Assembly: GCF_003634965.1 (NCBI RefSeq)
Contig: NZ_RBXP01000019.1
Coordinates: 1 to 64,000, forward strand
Direction of reading: 5' to 3'
Length of the DNA: 64,000 bases
Source: Azonexus fungiphilus
GTDB lineage: Bacteria > Pseudomonadota > Gammaproteobacteria > Burkholderiales > Rhodocyclaceae
The notes below the pieces were generated by a model. The model was not told the DNA's origin and did not search any database. It saw only the letters and a list, made by a program, of their open reading frames with translations. The position numbers and the translations under genes were made by a program. Below are positions 38,097 through 49,849 of the stretch, piece by piece (positions within the stretch are counted from its first letter, which is position 1; every line of letters starts with the position of its first letter).

Positions 38097-40388
38097 ATGC
38101 AGCACGCCGAAATCGCCGTTCCCGCCGCCCCCGCGACACTCCCCGAACCCTGGGCGGCAACGATCGGAAACCGAATCGCCCCCACCGAAACCCTGGCCGC
38201 CTGGCTGGAAACCGACCTCGACGCCCGCCTGCGCTTCGCCCGCGGCCTGATCGCCGTCACCGACCAGCGCCTGATCGCCGTCGATGCCGACGGCAACAGC
38301 CGCGAATGGCCGCTCACCGCCGGCCTGCGCCTCGACCACCACGACCATGCCGGCGTCGGCACGCTCGAACTGCTCGACGACAACGGCCGCCTCGCCTGCT
38401 GGCGCTACACCCTGGCCAACAACCTGGCAGCGCTGCGCCTGATCGACGAATTCGACCTGCACCGCGACAGCCGCGTCAGCGGCCAGCCGCCGCAGCGCCC
38501 GGAAGCCGAGAGCTGCCCGAAGTGCAAGACACCGCTGCCGCCGGGCGCCGAGGAATGCCCGATCTGCAATCGCGAGGCGACGGTCGCCCCGTCGACGTGG
38601 ACGCTGTTCCGCCTGTGGCGCTTCGCCCGCCCCTACCGCTGGCAGCTTTTCCTCGGCTTCGCGCTGACCCTGGCCTCGACCGCGGCGCAGCTGGTGCCGC
38701 CCTACCTGACGATGCCGCTGATGGACAACGTGCTGATCCCGTTCCAGAACGGCCAGCCGATCGACTGGAACCTGGTCGCCATGTATCTCGGCGGCCTGCT
38801 CGGCGCCGCCGTGCTGGCCTGGGGCCTGGGCTGGATCCGCACCTACATCCTGTCGCTGGTTTCCGAGCGCATGGGCCGCGACCTGCGCACCCAGACCTAC
38901 GACCACCTGCTCGGCCTGTCGCTCGAATACTTCGGCGGCAAGCGCACCGGCGACCTGATGGCGCGCATCGGCAACGAGACCGACCGCATCAACATCTTCC
39001 TCTCGCTCGACCTGCTCAACTTCGCCACCGACGTGCTGATGATCACGATGACCGCGGTCATCCTGTTCAGCATCAACCCCTGGCTGGCGCTGGTCACGCT
39101 GCTGCCGCTGCCGGTCATCGCCTGGCTGATCCACTTCGTCCGCGAGAAGCTGCGCACCGGCTTCGAGAAGATCGACCGCGTCTGGGCCGAAGTGACCAAC
39201 GTGCTCGCCGACACCATCCCCGGCATCCGCGTGGTCAAGGCCTTCGCCCAGGAAAAGCGCGAGGGCGAGCGCTTCCGCGCCGCCAACGAACACAACCTGC
39301 AGATGAACGACAAGCTCAACCGCACCTGGTCGCTGTTCACCCCGACGGTGACGCTGCTCACCGAGGTCGGCCTGCTCGTCGTCTGGGTCTTCGGCATCTG
39401 GCAGATCGCCCATGGCGATTCGACGGTGGGCACGCTGACCGCTTTCCTCGCCTACATCGGCCGCTTCTACACCCGCCTCGACTCGATGAGCCGCATCGTC
39501 TCGGCGACCCAGCGCGCCGCCTCGAGTACCAAGCGCATCTTCGACATCCTCGACCATGTTTCCAGCGTGCCCGAGCCGACCAACCCGGTGCATCTGGAAA
39601 AAGTCACCGGCCGCATCGAACTCAAGCAGGCCTGCTTCCGCTACGGCACCCGCGCCGTCACCAAGGACGTCGATCTGGTCATCGAACCGGGCGAGATGAT
39701 CGGCCTGGTCGGCCATTCCGGCTCCGGCAAGTCGACGCTGGTCAACCTGATCTGCCGCTTCTACGACGTCACCGAGGGCCAGATGCTGATCGACGGCGTC
39801 GACGTGCGCTCGGTGCCGGTCGCCGAGTTCCGCAGCCACATCGGCCTGGTCCTGCAGGAGCCCTTCCTGTTCTTCGGCACCATCGCCGACAACATCGCCT
39901 ACGGCAAGCCCGACGCGACGCGCGAGGAAATCGTCGCCGCCGCCCGCGCCGCCCACGCCCACGAGTTCATCCTGCGCCTGCCGCACGGCTACGACTCGCT
40001 GGTCGGCGAACGCGGCCAGGGCCTCTCCGGCGGCGAGCGCCAGCGCATCTCGATCGCCCGTGCGCTGCTCATCGATCCGAAGATCCTGATCCTCGACGAG
40101 GCGACTTCGGCGGTCGACACCGAAACCGAGAAGGAAATCCAGAAGGCGCTCGACAACCTGGTCAAGGGTCGCACCACGATCGCCATCGCCCACCGCCTGA
40201 GCACGCTGCGCAAGGCCGACCGGCTGGTGGTCATGGACCGCGGCCGCATCGTCGAGGTCGGCAACCACGATGCGCTGATGGCGGCCGAAGGCCACTATCA
40301 CAAGCTGTACATGGCGCAAGTCCGCAACGTCGACACCGAGGCGCCCGAGCCGGCCGCCCCGGACCTGCCGAAAACCGCCACCGTCTGA
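38097..40388 (+). CDS. Cyanophycin-locus ABC exporter with N-terminal zinc ribbon
   Basis: 763 residues. An N-terminal region (about 20-130) resembles a PH-like module (RGLIAVTDQRLIAVDADGNS). A zinc ribbon follows with Cys140, Cys143, Cys154 and Cys157. Next come a six-helix exporter domain (about 170-480) and a nucleotide-binding domain with Walker A GHSGSGKST, signature LSGGERQR and Walker B ILILDEATSAVD. This is the type annotated as cyanophycin metabolism-associated ABC transporter, a half-transporter that would work as a dimer. The start ATG is placed at MQHAEIAVPA. It is followed at 10 bases by the DUF1854 gene and then two cyanophycin synthetases. The cargo is unknown. Confidence 0.88.
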   Translation: MQHAEIAVPAAPATLPEPWAATIGNRIAPTETLAAWLETDLDARLRFARGLIAVTDQRLIAVDADGNSREWPLTAGLRLDHHDHAGVGTLELLDDNGRLACWRYTLANNLAALRLIDEFDLHRDSRVSGQPPQRPEAESCPKCKTPLPPGAEECPICNREATVAPSTWTLFRLWRFARPYRWQLFLGFALTLASTAAQLVPPYLTMPLMDNVLIPFQNGQPIDWNLVAMYLGGLLGAAVLAWGLGWIRTYILSLVSERMGRDLRTQTYDHLLGLSLEYFGGKRTGDLMARIGNETDRINIFLSLDLLNFATDVLMITMTAVILFSINPWLALVTLLPLPVIAWLIHFVREKLRTGFEKIDRVWAEVTNVLADTIPGIRVVKAFAQEKREGERFRAANEHNLQMNDKLNRTWSLFTPTVTLLTEVGLLVVWVFGIWQIAHGDSTVGTLTAFLAYIGRFYTRLDSMSRIVSATQRAASSTKRIFDILDHVSSVPEPTNPVHLEKVTGRIELKQACFRYGTRAVTKDVDLVIEPGEMIGLVGHSGSGKSTLVNLICRFYDVTEGQMLIDGVDVRSVPVAEFRSHIGLVLQEPFLFFGTIADNIAYGKPDATREEIVAAARAAHAHEFILRLPHGYDSLVGERGQGLSGGERQRISIARALLIDPKILILDEATSAVDTETEKEIQKALDNLVKGRTTIAIAHRLSTLRKADRLVVMDRGRIVEVGNHDALMAAEGHYHKLYMAQVRNVDTEAPEPAAPDLPKTATV

Positions 40389-40398
40389 GGAAACCGCG

Positions 40399-40869
40399 AT
40401 GAGCCAGGCAAATTTCACGCTGACCCGCGACGCTTACGGTCGACTGGTCTTTCAGGCCGAAAACGGCGACCGCCACGAGGGCGTCACCCCGGTGCGCGCC
40501 TTTCCGATCGCCGCCCCCGACGACGGCATCTCCATCCTCAGCGCCGAAGGCCACGAGATCGGCTGGGCCGACCGCCTCGCCGACCTGCCGGCGGCAAGCC
40601 GCGCACTGATCGAGGAAGAACTCGCCAGCCGCGAGTTCGTGCCCGAGATCGCCCAGCTGCTGTCGGTGTCCAGCTTCGCCTGCCCGAGCACCTGGCAGGT
40701 CCGCACCGACCGTGGCGACACCGCGCTGGTGCTCAAGGGCGAAGAGGACATCCGGCGCCTCTCGGCGACCCGCCTGCTGATCGCCGACGGCAACGGCATC
40801 CAGTACCTGGTGCGCGACCTCGGCCGGCTCGACCGGCACAGCCGCAAGCTGCTCGACCGCTTCCTCTAG
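40399..40869 (+). CDS. DUF1854 protein of the cyanophycin locus
   Basis: 156 residues, soluble, no signal peptide. The DUF1854 pattern is visible: VTPVRAFPIAAPDDGISILS, EIGWADRLADLPAASRALIE, REFVPEIAQLLSVSSFACPS, ALVLKGEEDIRRL and YLVRDLGRLDRHSRKLLDRF. It is known as a companion of cyanophycin synthetase and the ABC exporter upstream; its biochemical role is not established. The pairing with a half-transporter suggests a partner or regulator of that transporter (inference). Confidence 0.88.
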   Translation: MSQANFTLTRDAYGRLVFQAENGDRHEGVTPVRAFPIAAPDDGISILSAEGHEIGWADRLADLPAASRALIEEELASREFVPEIAQLLSVSSFACPSTWQVRTDRGDTALVLKGEEDIRRLSATRLLIADGNGIQYLVRDLGRLDRHSRKLLDRFL

Positions 40870-40997
40870 TGGCGGCGATGTAACGCCCGGTAGCAGCGGG
40901 TAACACTTTTTACCAACGGTCAGCCGCAGACCGGCAAAAACGTTAATAATCGCATTCGCACTCAACGCATCCTTCCCTGCCGGCAACAGCCAACAAC

Positions 40998-43241
40998 ATG
41001 AAGAAACAAGACATCATCTTCCGGGAGAGCTTCTCCCTGCGCGGCCCCAGCATCTGGACCTATCCGCCCAGCCTGGAAACCTGGATCGACATCGGCGAAC
41101 TCGAAGACCTGCCGTCGAACAAGATTCCCGGCCTCTACGAACGGCTCGCCGCCTGGCTGCCCGGGCTGGTCGAGCACCGCTGCAACTACGACGAGCGCGG
41201 CGGCTTCCTGCGCCGCTTGCAGGAAGGCACCTGGGCCGGCCACATCCTCGAGCACATCACGCTCGAACTGATGAGCCTGGCCGGCCTGCCCGACGGCTTC
41301 GGACGCACCCGCGAAACGACCACGCGCGGCGTCTACAAGCTGGTGGTCAGCGACTTCCACGGCGAATGCACCCGCCTGGCGCTCGACACCGGCCGCGAAC
41401 TGCTGCTCGCCGCGATCAACGACGAAGCCTTCGACCTCGAGGCGGCGATCAAGACGCTGCGCCGCAAGGTCGATCGCAAGTACCTCGGCCCGTCGACCGC
41501 GGCCATCGTCAATGCCGCCGAAGCGCGCAAGATCCCGCACATCCGCCTGCTCGACGACGGCAACCTGGTCCAGCTCGGCTACGGCGCCGCGATGCGTCGC
41601 ATCTGGACGGCCGAAACCGACGCGACCAGCGCCATCGCCGAAACCATCTCGCGCGACAAGGACCTGACCAAGGAACTGATTTCCTCGGTCGGCGTGCCGG
41701 TCCCCGAAGGCCGCGAAGTCGACAGCGCCGACGACGCCGTCGAGGCGGCCGAGGACATCGGCTACCCGGTTGTCGTCAAGCCGACCGACGGCAACCATGG
41801 CCGCGGCGTCTTCATCGATCTGGTGACCCCGGAAGCGGTGCGCAAAGCCTATGCGATCGCCGTCGAGGAAGGCTCCGGCGTCCTCGTCGAGCGCTCGATC
41901 CAGGGCATCGAGCACCGCCTGCTGGTGGTTGGCGGCAAGCTCGTCGCCGCCAACCGCAGCGACCTGATCACGATCAGCGGCGACGGCAAAGCCACCGTCC
42001 AGCAGCTGATCGACAGCCAGATCAACACCGACCCGCGCCGTGGCGAAACCGAGTTGCACCCGCTCTCGATCATCCGCATCGATACCGCCGCCAAGATCGA
42101 ACTCGAACGCCAGGGCCTGACCGGCGACAGCATCCCGGCCGCCGGCCGCGAGGTGCTGATCCAGCGCAACGCCAACCACGCCTTCGACTGCACCGACGAC
42201 GTCCACCCCGACACCGCCGCCGTCGCCGCACTGGCCGCCCGCGTCGTCGGCCTCGACATCGCCGGCATCGACCTGGTCTGCCAGGACGTCGCGAAGCCGC
42301 TCGCCGAACAGGGCGGCGCCATCGTCGAGGTCAACGCCGGCCCGAGCCTGCTGATGCACATCAAGCCGGGCATCGGCAAGCCGCGCCCGGTCGGCCAGGC
42401 GATCGTCGACAACCTGTTCGCCGAAGGCGCCAGCGGCCGCATCCCGGTGGTCGGCGTTTCCGGCTCGCGCGGCAAGACGCCGGTCGCCCGGATCGTCGCC
42501 CACATGCTCCACCTCTCCGGCAAGCAGGTCGGCCTGGCCTGCAGCGACGGCCTCTACCTCGGCCGCCGCCAGGTACAGAAAAGCGATGCCGCCAACTGGA
42601 CCGGCGGCCGCCGCCTGCTGCTCAACCGCGCCGTCGAGGCAGCGGTGATCGAGAACGGCGGCAAGGTCATCCTCGGCGAAGGCCTGGCCTACGACCGCTG
42701 CTCGGTCGGCGTCGTCACCAACGTCCTGCCGGCGGTCGAAGACCTGTCGCAATGGAATATCCAGCCGACCGGCGGCGAGTACTACACGACCTGGCGCTCG
42801 ACCTACCGCACCCAGGTCGACGTCGTCCTCAAGTCCGGCTACGCGGTACTCAACGCCTGCGACCCGCAAGCTGCCGACTTCGCCGAGCTGTGCGACGGCG
42901 AGGTCATCCTGTTCGCCACCGATCCCGATTGCCCGGCGCTCGACGCCCACCTGCAGGCCGGCAAGCGCGGCGTCTATGTCAGCGAAAGCCGCATCTACCT
43001 CGGTACCGGCCAGGACGAGATCCGCCTCTGCCGGCTCGGCGACGTGCCGGCGATCGGCAAGGCCAAGCGCCCGGAGACCATCGCCAACGTGCTCGCCGCC
43101 GTCGCCGCCGGCTGGGCGCTCGGCCTGACCCAGGACGTCATCGTCACCGGCATCCGTACCTACGGCCTCGAACTGGCCGACCCCTTCGCCCTGCTGCCCC
43201 GCCGCGCCCGCAAACCGGCCGCCGGCGGCAGCCGTAACTAA
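40998..43241 (+). CDS. Cyanophycin synthetase-like protein, short form (CphA')
   Basis: 747 residues. Order: N domain (1-160), ATP-grasp domain (about 215-480, YPVVVKPTDGNHGRGVFIDL, GGAIVEVNAGPSLLMHIKPG), then a Mur ligase-like domain whose P-loop reads GVSGSRGKTPVAR near 486 instead of the usual GTNGKTTT. Only about 260 residues follow that loop, against about 385 in the next gene, so the Mur ligase C-terminal domain is missing. The N domain keeps the HxxEH motif H82-I-L-E85-H86 with E90. It probably acts with the full CphA downstream (21-base gap), as in other betaproteobacterial pairs. Its separate catalytic role is uncertain. Confidence 0.88.
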   Translation: MKKQDIIFRESFSLRGPSIWTYPPSLETWIDIGELEDLPSNKIPGLYERLAAWLPGLVEHRCNYDERGGFLRRLQEGTWAGHILEHITLELMSLAGLPDGFGRTRETTTRGVYKLVVSDFHGECTRLALDTGRELLLAAINDEAFDLEAAIKTLRRKVDRKYLGPSTAAIVNAAEARKIPHIRLLDDGNLVQLGYGAAMRRIWTAETDATSAIAETISRDKDLTKELISSVGVPVPEGREVDSADDAVEAAEDIGYPVVVKPTDGNHGRGVFIDLVTPEAVRKAYAIAVEEGSGVLVERSIQGIEHRLLVVGGKLVAANRSDLITISGDGKATVQQLIDSQINTDPRRGETELHPLSIIRIDTAAKIELERQGLTGDSIPAAGREVLIQRNANHAFDCTDDVHPDTAAVAALAARVVGLDIAGIDLVCQDVAKPLAEQGGAIVEVNAGPSLLMHIKPGIGKPRPVGQAIVDNLFAEGASGRIPVVGVSGSRGKTPVARIVAHMLHLSGKQVGLACSDGLYLGRRQVQKSDAANWTGGRRLLLNRAVEAAVIENGGKVILGEGLAYDRCSVGVVTNVLPAVEDLSQWNIQPTGGEYYTTWRSTYRTQVDVVLKSGYAVLNACDPQAADFAELCDGEVILFATDPDCPALDAHLQAGKRGVYVSESRIYLGTGQDEIRLCRLGDVPAIGKAKRPETIANVLAAVAAGWALGLTQDVIVTGIRTYGLELADPFALLPRRARKPAAGGSRN

Positions 43242-43262
43242 CGCTCGGAACACAAGACCACC

Positions 43263-45845
43263 ATGGACGTTTCCCGTATCCGTGCCCTGCGCGGCCCCAA
43301 CCTGTGGAGCCGCCACACCGCCATCCAGGCGATCGTCAGCTGCAGCGGCGCCGAGTGCGCCATCGCCGGCCTGCCCGGCTTCGAGGCGCGCCTGCGCGCG
43401 CGCTTCCCCGAACTCGGCGAGCTGATCCCGACCGACCACCTCGACACCGTCTCGATGGCCCACGCCCTCGAGTTCGCCGCCCTCGGCCTGCAGGCGCAGG
43501 CCGGCTGCCCGGTGACCTTCTCGCGGACGGCGCAGACCGTCGACAAGGGGGTTTACCAGGTGGTCGTCGAGTACACCGAGGAAGACGTCGGCCGGCTCGC
43601 CTTCGAGCGTGCCGAACAACTGTGCCGCGCCGCCCTCGACGACAGCCCCTTCGACCTCGAAGCGACGCTCAAGGAATTGCGCGACCTCGACGAGGACATC
43701 CGCCTCGGCCCCTCGACCGGCGCCATCGTCGCCGCCGCCCAGGCTCGCGGCATTCCCTTCCGCCGCCTGACCCAGGGCAGCCTGGTGCAGTTCGGCTGGG
43801 GCAGCAAGCAGAAGCGCATCCAGGCCGCGGAAACCAGCCACACCAGCGCCATCGCCGAAGCCATCGCGCAGGACAAGGAGCTGACCAAGCAACTGCTGCA
43901 CGCCGCCGGCGTCGCCGTCCCGACCGGCCGCCCGGTCGACGACGAGGACGATGCCTGGCGGGCTGCGCTGGAAATCGGCCTGCCGGTCGTGGTCAAGCCG
44001 CAGGATGGCAACCAGGGCAAAGGCATCTCGGTGAATCTGACCAGCGAGGAACAGGTGCGCCACGCTTACCGGGTCGCCGTCGGTTTCTTCGACGACATCA
44101 TGGTCGAGAAATACCTGCCCGGCCACGACTGGCGTCTGCTGGTCATCGGCGACAAGCTGATCGCCGCCGCCCGCCGCGATCCGCCACTGGTCGTCGGCGA
44201 CGGCACGCACACCGTGCGCGAACTGGTCGACATCGTCAACAGCGATCCGCGCCGCTCCGACGGCCACGCCACTTCGCTGACCAAGATCCGCTTCGATGAA
44301 ATCGCCCTCGCCCGCCTCGCCGAGCAGGGCTATAACGCCGACTCCATCCCCGAACGCGGCGTCCGCGTCGTGCTGCGCAACAACGCCAACCTGTCCACCG
44401 GCGGCACCGCCACCGACGTCACCGACGATGTGCACCCGGAACTCGCCGCTGCCGCCGTCGCCGCCGCCCAGACGGTCGGCCTCGACATCGCCGGCATCGA
44501 CGTCGTCTGCGACACCATGTTGAAGCCGCTGGAAGACCAGGGTGGTGGCATCGTCGAAGTCAACGCTGCCCCCGGCCTGCGCATGCACCTCGACCCGTCC
44601 TTCGGCAAGGGCCGCCCGGTCGGCGAAGCGATCGTCGGCATGATGTACCCGGACGGCGACAATGGGCGCATCCCGGTCGTCGCGGTCACCGGCACCAACG
44701 GCAAGACGACGACCAGCCGCCTGATCGGCCGCATCTTCGAGGCCAACGGCCTGCGCGTCGGCATGACCAGCACCGACGGCATCTACGTCGAGAACAAGCG
44801 GATCGACGACGGCGACTGCTCCGGCCCGCGCAGCGCCCGCAACGTCCTCGCCCATCCCGACGTCGATGCCGCCGTCCTCGAGACCGCGCGTGGCGGCCTG
44901 CTGCGCGAGGGCCTCGGCTTCGACATGTGCGACGTTGCCGTGGTCACCAACATCGGCCTGGGCGACCACCTCGGCCTCAACTACATCACCACCGTGCACG
45001 ACCTCGCGGTGATCAAGCGGGTGATCGTCGAGAACGTCGCGCCGACTGGCACCGCCGTGCTCAACGCCAGCGACCCGGTGGTCGCGGCGATGGCCCAGCA
45101 CTGCCCGGGCCAGGTCACCTTCTTCGCCCTCGATCCGATGCATCCGGTGCTCTCCGCCCACCGCGCCCAGGGCAAGCGCGTGCTCTACGTCGACAAGGAC
45201 GAGATCGTCTGCGGCGAAGGCCGGCGCAAGCACCGCATCGCGCTCTCGCGCATCCCGCTGACCCGCAACGGCACGATCGGCTTCCAGGTCGAGAACGTGA
45301 TGGCCGCCGTCGGCACCGCCTGGGCGCTCGGCTACGCCTGGGAAAGCATCGAGCAGGCGATCGCCGGCTTCGTCAGCGATGCGGCCACCGCCCCCGGCCG
45401 CTTCAACGTCTTCGACTACCGCGGCGCGACGCTGATCGCCGACTACGGCCACAACCCGGATGCCATGCTGGCGCTGGTCAAGGCGGTCGAGGCAATGCCG
45501 GCGAAGCAGCGCTCGGTGGTCATCAGCGGCGCCGGCGACCGGCGCGACGAGGACATCAGCCAGCAGACGGAAATCCTCGGCGAAGCCTTCGACGACGTCA
45601 TCCTCTACCAGGATGCCTGCCAGCGCGGCCGCGCCGACGGCGAGGTGATCGCCCTGCTGCGCCAGGGCCTGGCCAAGTCGAAACGGGTCCGCCATGTCGA
45701 CGCGATCACCGGCGAATTCCTCGCCATCGACACCGCGCTCGCCCGCCTGCAGCCCGGCGACCTGTGCCTGATCCTGATCGATCAGGTCGAGGCGGCACTG
45801 GCCCACATCGAGCAGCGGATCGCCGAAGCGCGTGCCGATGGCTGA
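43263..45845 (+). CDS. cphA: Cyanophycin synthetase
   Basis: 860 residues, full length. Makes the storage polymer multi-L-arginyl-poly-L-aspartate in two ATP-dependent steps. The ATP-grasp domain (about 205-470, LPVVVKPQDGNQGKGISVNL, GGIVEVNAAPGLRMHLDP) adds aspartate. The Mur ligase domain with intact P-loop AVTGTNGKTTTSR near 475 and C-terminal domain (GRFNVFDYRGATLIADYGHN) adds arginine. In the N domain the HxxEH motif of the upstream paralogue reads H67-A-L-E70-F71. Cytoplasmic; insoluble granules are the product. No cyanophycinase gene is in the window. The stop lies inside the start of the methyltransferase gene. Confidence 0.95.
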   Translation: MDVSRIRALRGPNLWSRHTAIQAIVSCSGAECAIAGLPGFEARLRARFPELGELIPTDHLDTVSMAHALEFAALGLQAQAGCPVTFSRTAQTVDKGVYQVVVEYTEEDVGRLAFERAEQLCRAALDDSPFDLEATLKELRDLDEDIRLGPSTGAIVAAAQARGIPFRRLTQGSLVQFGWGSKQKRIQAAETSHTSAIAEAIAQDKELTKQLLHAAGVAVPTGRPVDDEDDAWRAALEIGLPVVVKPQDGNQGKGISVNLTSEEQVRHAYRVAVGFFDDIMVEKYLPGHDWRLLVIGDKLIAAARRDPPLVVGDGTHTVRELVDIVNSDPRRSDGHATSLTKIRFDEIALARLAEQGYNADSIPERGVRVVLRNNANLSTGGTATDVTDDVHPELAAAAVAAAQTVGLDIAGIDVVCDTMLKPLEDQGGGIVEVNAAPGLRMHLDPSFGKGRPVGEAIVGMMYPDGDNGRIPVVAVTGTNGKTTTSRLIGRIFEANGLRVGMTSTDGIYVENKRIDDGDCSGPRSARNVLAHPDVDAAVLETARGGLLREGLGFDMCDVAVVTNIGLGDHLGLNYITTVHDLAVIKRVIVENVAPTGTAVLNASDPVVAAMAQHCPGQVTFFALDPMHPVLSAHRAQGKRVLYVDKDEIVCGEGRRKHRIALSRIPLTRNGTIGFQVENVMAAVGTAWALGYAWESIEQAIAGFVSDAATAPGRFNVFDYRGATLIADYGHNPDAMLALVKAVEAMPAKQRSVVISGAGDRRDEDISQQTEILGEAFDDVILYQDACQRGRADGEVIALLRQGLAKSKRVRHVDAITGEFLAIDTALARLQPGDLCLILIDQVEAALAHIEQRIAEARADG

Positions 45846-46587
45846 GCCCGGCAAGGTCTGGCTGGTCGGCGCCGGCCCCGGCGACGCCGACCTGCTGACA
45901 CTGAAGGCGGCGCGCCTGATCGGCGCCGCCGACGCCATCGTCTACGACCACCTGGTTGGCGAAGGCGTGCGCGCGCTGTTCCCGGCCGCGGCCCGCCAGC
46001 ACTATGTCGGCAAGAAGGCGGCGAAGCACACGCTCAAGCAGGAAGAAATCAACCAGTTGCTGGTCGATCTCGCCCGCGCCGGCCTCAAGGTCGTCCGGCT
46101 CAAGGGCGGCGACCCCTTCATCTTCGGCCGCGGCGGCGAGGAGCTCGAAGTCCTCCACGCCGCCGGCATCGCCTTCGAGGTCGTCCCCGGCGTCACTGCC
46201 GCCGCCGGCTGTGCCGCCTACGCCGGCTTTCCGCTGACCCACCGCGAGCACGCCCAGTCGGTAACCTTCGTCACCGGCCACCTCAAGGACCACAGCATCG
46301 ATCTCGACTGGCCGGCGCTGGCCCGCCCCGGCCAGACCGTCGTCTTCTACATGGGCGTCGGCGGCGCCCCGGAAATCTGCCGGCAGATGATCGACCACGG
46401 CCTGCCGGCCGAAACGCCGGCCGCCATCGTCCGCCGCGGTACGCTGCCCGACCAGCAGACGCTGCTGTCCACGCTCGGCCGGCTGCCGCAATGCATCGCC
46501 GAGTCGGGCATCAAGCCGCCGGCGCTGATCGTCGTCGGCAGCGTCGTCGGCCTGCACGAAAAACTTTCCTGGTTCGAAACCCCATGA
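45838..46587 (+). CDS. cobA: Uroporphyrinogen-III C-methyltransferase
   Basis: 249 residues, a stand-alone SUMT without the CysG oxidase/chelatase part. Methylates uroporphyrinogen III twice with S-adenosylmethionine to precorrin-2 for sirohaem or cobalamin. Motifs: VWLVGAGPGDADLLTLKAAR, YDHLVG, VVRLKGGDPFIFGRGGEELE, VVPGVTAAAGCAAYAGFPLT and VFYMGVGG. The ATG lies eight bases inside the end of cphA; a GTG two codons earlier is possible. Coupling to cphA may reflect shared nitrogen control (sirohaem for nitrite reductase), an inference. Confidence 0.95.
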   Translation: MAEPGKVWLVGAGPGDADLLTLKAARLIGAADAIVYDHLVGEGVRALFPAAARQHYVGKKAAKHTLKQEEINQLLVDLARAGLKVVRLKGGDPFIFGRGGEELEVLHAAGIAFEVVPGVTAAAGCAAYAGFPLTHREHAQSVTFVTGHLKDHSIDLDWPALARPGQTVVFYMGVGGAPEICRQMIDHGLPAETPAAIVRRGTLPDQQTLLSTLGRLPQCIAESGIKPPALIVVGSVVGLHEKLSWFETP

Positions 46588-46982
46588 TCCGACTGCTCAT
46601 CCTCTGTGCCGCGCTGCTCGCCGGCCACGCCCACGCCTACACCGCCCAGGAAATGCTCGAGGACTGTCGCCAGGCCGAGCGCCTGCAGAACGGGGAAAAG
46701 AACAGCGATCCGCTGTTCGCGATGCGCAGCGGCCGCTGCATCGCCTATGTCGCCGGCTTCGCCGACGGCTACTCGGTCAGCGATTATCTCGCCGAACGCG
46801 TCGGGGTCCGCCTCAACGCCTTCTGCCTGCCCAAGGACGACCTCTCGCTGCGTCTGGTGCGGGCCGTCGTCATCCACGTCGAACGGGTCCCGCCGGACAC
46901 CACCGCGAGCACCGCGACGCTGGTCGCCGGCGCACTGGCCAAGGCCTTCCCCTGCCCGGATTCACTTGAACCAAAGAAGTGA
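46584..46982 (+). CDS. Secreted Rap1a/Tai-like domain protein
   Basis: 132 residues. Signal peptide MIRLLILCAALLAGHAHA, then a short helical domain with DCRQAERLQNGEKNSDPLFA, RCIAYVAGFADGYSVSDYL, FCLPKDDLSLRLVRAVVIHV and a final CPD segment. The cysteines could form two disulfides. This matches the Rap1a/Tai immunity fold seen in some type VI secretion loci, but no effector or secretion gene is nearby, so an immunity role is not supported here. ATGA overlap with the methyltransferase gene. It ends 25 bases before tRNA-Leu. Confidence 0.65.
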   Translation: MIRLLILCAALLAGHAHAYTAQEMLEDCRQAERLQNGEKNSDPLFAMRSGRCIAYVAGFADGYSVSDYLAERVGVRLNAFCLPKDDLSLRLVRAVVIHVERVPPDTTASTATLVAGALAKAFPCPDSLEPKK

Positions 46983-47007
46983 TTCAGGGATAATCCGCGC
47001 TCCATTC

Positions 47008-47092
47008 GCCCCGATGGCGGAATCGGTAGACGCAGCGGATTCAAAATCCGCCGCCGAAAGGCGTGCCAGTTCGAGTCTGGCTCGGGGCACCA
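47008..47092 (+). tRNA. tRNA-Leu (anticodon CAA)
   Basis: 85 bases. Acceptor stem GCCCCGA/TCGGGGC with encoded CCA end, D-loop GGCGGAATCGGTAGACGC typical of leucine tRNA, anticodon loop TTCAAAA within a GCGGA/TCCGC stem, a long variable arm as in class II tRNAs, and TTCGAGT in the T-loop. Confidence 0.97.
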
Positions 47093-47104
47093 GTAACGAC
47101 AAGC

Positions 47105-47131
47105 CGGCTTTCCCCAAGGAAAGCCGTTTTT
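47105..47131 (+). terminator. Rho-independent terminator after tRNA-Leu
   Basis: A nine-base stem CGGCTTTCC/GGAAAGCCG with a CCAA loop is followed by five T residues. It lies 12 bases after the tRNA. Confidence 0.9.
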
Positions 47132-47153
47132 GTTTGCCTGCCGGGCTCCTGTC

Positions 47154-49809
<2,656 letters not shown>

Positions 49810-49849
49810 AATCGCCCGTTCTGATTTTTCGTTATCCGGAGACTTTCCA

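Noticed and set aside
40870..40997. Hairpin-like segment (CCCGGTAGCAGCGGG) before cphA' as a terminator or riboswitch
   Set aside because: The stem is short and lacks a clear T-tract, and no known riboswitch pattern is visible.
40962..45938. A 1,658-codon minus-strand frame opposite both cyanophycin synthetases
   Set aside because: Shadow frame: low-complexity D/A/G/V composition, no motifs, and it covers two clearly real plus-strand genes.
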